Under the pieces are notes generated by a model. The model was not told the DNA's origin. It searched no databases and saw only the letters and a list, made by a program, of their open reading frames with translations. DNA of 30,160 nt from JAILZP01 sp037444185 (GTDB lineage: Bacteria > Bacillota > Desulfotomaculia > Desulfotomaculales > Desulfocucumaceae), in the NCBI GenBank assembly GCA_037444185.1, contig JBBIMW010000030.1:1-30160 (forward strand). The letters are read 5' to 3'. Positions within the stretch are counted from its first letter, which is position 1; each line of letters starts with the position of its first letter. Shown here piece by piece: positions 30,129 to 30,160 of this stretch. The translations under genes and the position numbers were made by a program.

Positions 30129-30160
30129 TTGATCTCTCTAATGGGATGTAGTATATTACT
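30129..30160 (+). promoter_or_regulatory. Probable promoter at the window edge with overlapping dyad
   Basis: TTGATC (30129-30134), 17 bases, TATATT (30152-30157), both near consensus. The -10 is embedded in a short dyad AGTA-TAT-TACT (30150-30160). It would drive a gene beyond the window. Confidence 0.5.

Overview
The window looks like chromosomal DNA of a moderately GC-rich Clostridia-type Firmicute, probably of the Peptococcaceae/Desulfotomaculum-Pelotomaculum kind. Pointers are strong GGAGG-type ribosome binding sites, heavy use of TTG and GTG starts, SLH-domain surface protein, a GerMN lipoprotein, a LytS/LytTR two-component system, a TAXI-type TRAP transporter and a CGGC-domain protein. 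The genus is an inference; no rRNA or tRNA gene is present. I see no CRISPR array, phage or insertion sequence. All 22 protein genes appear intact.

Layout. 1-9430: type III pantothenate kinase (coaX) converging on a TSUP anion exporter; a stand-alone MurE-like ligase with an altered substrate motif; a 584-base gap with a very stable hairpin; a membrane GT2 glycosyltransferase; a secreted phosphodiester-glycosidase-like protein anchored by three SLH domains; and a crotonase without the usual catalytic glutamates. 9650-13750: a small membrane protein with a zinc ribbon, a membrane-anchored metallophosphoesterase, an M24 peptidase and a GerMN lipoprotein. 13868-18965: LytS-type histidine kinase and LytTR regulator, then an unrecognised 179-residue protein and a CstA-family transporter. 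This resembles known pyruvate-sensing systems that control a CstA-type pyruvate importer. 19152-23787: a diaminopentanoate-dehydrogenase-like oxidoreductase followed by a complete TAXI TRAP operon (binding lipoprotein, DUF1850 protein, fused permease). 23811-30160: RtcB RNA ligase on the minus strand, a GPH-family sugar:cation symporter, a CGGC protein, a FadH-like 2,4-dienoyl-CoA reductase and a PadR regulator that probably controls its neighbourhood.

The most unusual signal is non-coding. A dispersed intergenic repeat of about 110-150 bases occurs five times (three core copies, one truncated copy, one divergent copy), always in the same orientation. It has a left block, a small hairpin, an array of degenerate heptamers (TTCTGRM) that differs in length between copies, and a terminal GC hairpin that in two copies is a full intrinsic terminator. 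Other points for a second look are the MurE DNMY motif, the GC-only hairpin after that gene, the unknown gene in the CstA operon, and operator-like dyads near the FadH-like gene, the window end and the GerMN gene.
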